Source of the DNA: DATJGF01 sp035495315
GTDB taxonomy: Bacteria > Verrucomicrobiota > Verrucomicrobiia > Limisphaerales > UBA8199
DNA: 8,606 nucleotides
Direction of reading: 5' to 3'
Assembly (NCBI GenBank): GCA_035495315.1
Contig: DATJGF010000018.1
Coordinates: 1-8,606 of the forward strand
Below, in pieces: positions 6,572-8,606 of this stretch (the stretch's first letter is position 1; each line of letters opens with the position of its first letter). The notes under the pieces were generated by a model. That model worked only from the letters and a program-made list of their open reading frames with translations. It had not been told where the DNA came from and made no database searches. The position numbers and the translations under genes are program-made.

Positions 6572-7717
6572 ATGAGCAATGATATTCGAATAGAACCTCT
6601 GGCGCGCACCTCCCAAAACATTTCGCGGTTCCTGCAGGTTAGCTATACTATTTACCACGACGATCCTTACTGGGTGGCTCCGCTGCTGATGGACCTCAAA
6701 AAGGTGTTTACTGATGCCAATCCCTTGTTTCAGCACGCCGAAATGCAGCTCTGGATCGCCACCCAGGCCGGACGCGATATCGGGCGCATCGCCGGCGTTA
6801 TTGACCAGGCCTACAATCGTATCGCCGGCGAGCCGGCCGCTTTTTTCGGGTTTTTCGAGTGCATCAACGATGCGCAAGCCAGCGCGCGGTTATTTGCCAC
6901 CGTCGACGACTGGGCCCGTCAGAAGGGAATCAAGCGCGTGCTTGGCCCGATGAATCCCACCACCAACGACGAATGCGGGCTGTTGATCGACGGCTTCGAC
7001 TCTTCACCCGTCTTCATGATGACCTACAACCCGCGATACTACGTTTCCCTGGTCGAAGCGGCCGGATTCAGCAAAGCCAAAGACCTGCTGGCGTTCCATA
7101 TCGATCTCGCGGGTATCCCGATGGACCGATTGACTCGCATCGGAGGCAAGGTCAAGCAGCGCAACCCCAATCTGACCTTCCGGCCGGTGCTGCGAAAAAC
7201 CCTACAGCAGGACATCGGCAAGATAAAGGAAGTCTACAATGCCGCCTGGCAGGACAACTGGGGCTTCGTGCCGATGACCGATGCCGAAGTCGACTTCATG
7301 GCCGAACGCCTCAAACCCTTACTAATGGAAGGATTGATCTGGCTCGCCGAGTCCGGTTCCGAAACGGTCGGCTTCTTGCTTGCCTTGCCCGATTACAATA
7401 TCGCGATGAAACCGTTGAAGGGCCGCCTGCTGACTCCCCATCTGCTCGGTTTTATTCCGTACCTGCTCGGTTGGAAACGGCCTCACCGCACGCGCGTCCT
7501 GACACTCGGCGTCAAAGAAAAGTACCGCTCGAAAGGACTCGAATCGGCGCTCCTCATCGAGGGGCTTCGGGTCGGCTTTGAATCGGGCGTAACCGAATCG
7601 GAAGCCTCCTGGATTCTGGAAGACAACGTGATGATGCGCCGGGTGTTGGAAGCGATCGGCGGCCGCGTCTACAAAACCTACCGGATCTACGAAAAGCAAC
7701 TACAGGCCATCGCATAA
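6572..7717 (+). CDS. GNAT-like N-acyltransferase family protein, substrate unknown
   Basis: This predicted cytoplasmic protein has 381 aa. It resembles the roughly 380-aa bacterial family (E. coli YghO-like) annotated as GNAT-superfamily or N-acyltransferase proteins. Family-type segments are FFGFFECINDAQASARLF (91-108), RVLGPMNPTTNDECGLLIDG (122-141), and a C-terminal acyl-CoA-binding-like part with RVLTLGVKEKYRSKGLESALL (308-328) followed by SWILEDNVMMRRVLEAIGG and KTYRIYEK. The RSKGL segment corresponds to the pyrophosphate-binding loop of GNAT folds, here without the canonical RGxGxG spacing. There is no signal peptide or clear membrane segment, although LLGFIPYLLG (291-300) is hydrophobic. 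The frame is open upstream to ATG 6326, but that extension runs antisense through the FN3 signal peptide and has low-complexity, unrelated sequence. ATG 6572 is chosen, with a weak GAGAA about 6 nt before it. Lipid or amino-acyl acylation is a guess only. Confidence 0.8.
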   Translation: MSNDIRIEPLARTSQNISRFLQVSYTIYHDDPYWVAPLLMDLKKVFTDANPLFQHAEMQLWIATQAGRDIGRIAGVIDQAYNRIAGEPAAFFGFFECINDAQASARLFATVDDWARQKGIKRVLGPMNPTTNDECGLLIDGFDSSPVFMMTYNPRYYVSLVEAAGFSKAKDLLAFHIDLAGIPMDRLTRIGGKVKQRNPNLTFRPVLRKTLQQDIGKIKEVYNAAWQDNWGFVPMTDAEVDFMAERLKPLLMEGLIWLAESGSETVGFLLALPDYNIAMKPLKGRLLTPHLLGFIPYLLGWKRPHRTRVLTLGVKEKYRSKGLESALLIEGLRVGFESGVTESEASWILEDNVMMRRVLEAIGGRVYKTYRIYEKQLQAIA

Positions 7718-7737
7718 AAGGCGGGCCGCGCTAAACC

Positions 7738-7924
7738 GAATCCATGCAGGCAGAAACCACGGATGAACATCGATGGAGACGGATTTTAGCCATAAAACAA
7801 TACGCCAAAGGCGGCTTCCCAATCACTATTCAGTGATTGGCTTCTGCCGAACAAATGTGTTACGCCAGAGCAGCTCATCAGTGTTTATCCGTGTCTATCC
7901 GTGGTTGGACTAAATGGTTGCGGC
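7738..7924 (+). repeat. Dispersed ~187-bp repeat, copy 2
   Basis: This is the same-orientation partner of 5291-5470. AACCACGGAT at 7755-7764 is inverted as ATCCGTGGTT at 7897-7906. The central stem is CCAATCACT/AGTGATTGG (7819-7840), one base pair longer than in copy 1. The shared right block is followed by AATGGTT and CGGC in both copies. It begins 20 bp after the acyltransferase stop and fills most of the gap before the PAP2 gene. Its first 12 bases (GAATCCATGCAG) also occur at 5009-5020. Confidence 0.8.
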
Positions 7925-8012
7925 TAAAAGGTAGGGCCCCCGCCGGGCGATGGCGTTTTTCCGAAAGGCAGAGTTGCGGATTCAGGCAGGCGCGCGCTAC
8001 TTCTTATTAATT

Positions 8013-8606
8013 CTAACTTGCCGATGACTTCTGTTCGGACTTCAAGTAGAGCCAATTGCCAAACGGCACCAGGACTGCCGCCGTAAGGGCCCCGGTGAGC
8101 ACATCTACGGCGTAATGGTAGCGGCAGTAAACCGTCGAGAGGCACAGCAAAATCGCCAGCACCAGGTGCGGATACCGGATTGGTCGCAAATAAAGGAACG
8201 AAAAGAACACCGTGCACAGCGCGACCGCGACGTGGCTGCTGGGCATCGCCGCGCCGCTCGACTCAAAAACCCGGTAAACAAACCGCATCAGCTGAAAAAA
8301 CCAGCCGCTTTGAACCGACTCAGGATACCCGCTGGTCGGCGCCAGCAATCGAACGTTCTCCGGCAGCAGGTAGCCTGCGATGGGATCGAAAAACACGCGT
8401 GGACCGATGATCGGCAGGATAATGTAAATGATGTAACAGAGGTAAAACACGAACGAGACGACGGAAATGAAATGAAAGAATTGCCGCCGCTCCCGCAAGA
8501 ACAGCGCAAACCCGACTCCGCCAATCATCAGGTAATACGAAAAATACGACGCATAGAAGAGTTCGCTGAGCGGCAGATAGGGCATTTTTTCCATCCAGAC
8601 AATGCT
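8013..8606 (-). CDS. PAP2-superfamily integral membrane phosphatase/phosphotransferase (5' end outside window)
   Basis: The frame is open from the right edge to TAG at 8013-8015, 197 residues. An internal ATG lies at 8594, but the four codons before it are also open, and relatives carry more sequence ahead of the ELFYASYFSYY segment, so the real start is probably beyond the window. Numbering from Met8594, likely membrane segments are about 13-33, 41-63, 120-136, 143-157 and 163-182. The PAP2 motifs are GAAMPSSHVAVAL (114-126, with His121) and YCRYHYAVDVLTG (156-168, with His160 and Asp164); GPR at 64-66 resembles the first motif of the Aur1-like branch. These residues form the phosphoryl-transfer site used on lipid phosphates such as phosphatidate, undecaprenyl diphosphate or sphingolipid headgroups. 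The exact substrate cannot be read from sequence. Transcription converges on the acyltransferase, with dispersed repeat copy 2 between them. Confidence 0.87.
   Translation of the reverse strand, partial: SIVWMEKMPYLPLSELFYASYFSYYLMIGGVGFALFLRERRQFFHFISVVSFVFYLCYIIYIILPIIGPRVFFDPIAGYLLPENVRLLAPTSGYPESVQSGWFFQLMRFVYRVFESSGAAMPSSHVAVALCTVFFSFLYLRPIRYPHLVLAILLCLSTVYCRYHYAVDVLTGALTAAVLVPFGNWLYLKSEQKSSAS

Noticed and set aside
6859..7581. 240-aa plus-strand ORF within the acyltransferase gene
   Set aside because: It is an alternative frame, rich in Arg/Gln/His, with no motif, fully covered by the conserved acyltransferase frame.
1..8606. A defence, toxin-antitoxin, secretion or biosynthetic system
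   Set aside because: No nuclease, helicase, toxin, transposase, recombinase, secretion or assembly-line gene is visible; the six genes are functionally mixed and on alternating strands.

Overview
This 8.6 kb window most likely comes from a member of the Verrucomicrobiota (Pedosphaera/Limisphaera-like) or a close PVC relative. That placement is inference. It rests on a Hanks-type kinase fused to a long WD40 region, a secreted FN3 protein with a C-terminal tail of the kind common in Verrucomicrobia, a PPi-type phosphofructokinase, a WYL-type regulator fragment, and intergenic regions rich in palindromic repeats. There is no rRNA or tRNA gene and no clade marker.

Layout, left to right. (1) Positions 3210 to 1, minus strand: a membrane-anchored Ser/Thr protein kinase with a C-terminal WD40 propeller region, complete at its N terminus and running off the left edge. 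None of the short plus-strand ORFs over this stretch looks real. (2) Positions 3211-3559: a divergent intergenic region. (3) Positions 3560-4837, plus strand: a phosphofructokinase carrying the residues typical of pyrophosphate-dependent enzymes. (4) Positions 4838-5536: about 700 bp packed with inverted repeats. It holds a 95-bp imperfect palindrome, a 176-bp element with perfect 10-bp terminal inverted repeats and three internal hairpin modules, one copy of a dispersed repeat of about 180 bp, and a perfect 10-bp-arm palindrome. (5) Positions 5537-5881, plus strand: the N-terminal winged-helix part of a WYL-family regulator whose sensory domain is missing. (6) Positions 5873-6421, minus strand: a small secreted FN3-domain protein, overlapping the regulator fragment tail to tail by 9 bp. 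(7) Positions 6572-7717, plus strand: a 381-aa GNAT-like acyltransferase of unknown substrate. (8) Positions 7738-7924: a second, same-orientation copy of the dispersed repeat. (9) Positions 8606 to 8013, minus strand: a PAP2-family membrane phosphatase or phosphotransferase cut by the right edge.

The genes do not form one operon. Strands alternate, and each gene appears to be its own transcription unit. I see no defence system, CRISPR array, secretion cluster or biosynthetic cluster. The least ordinary content is the non-coding repeat architecture around 4.87-5.52 kb and 7.74-7.92 kb. The two dispersed repeats directly flank a 2.3 kb segment that contains the truncated regulator, the FN3 protein and the acyltransferase.
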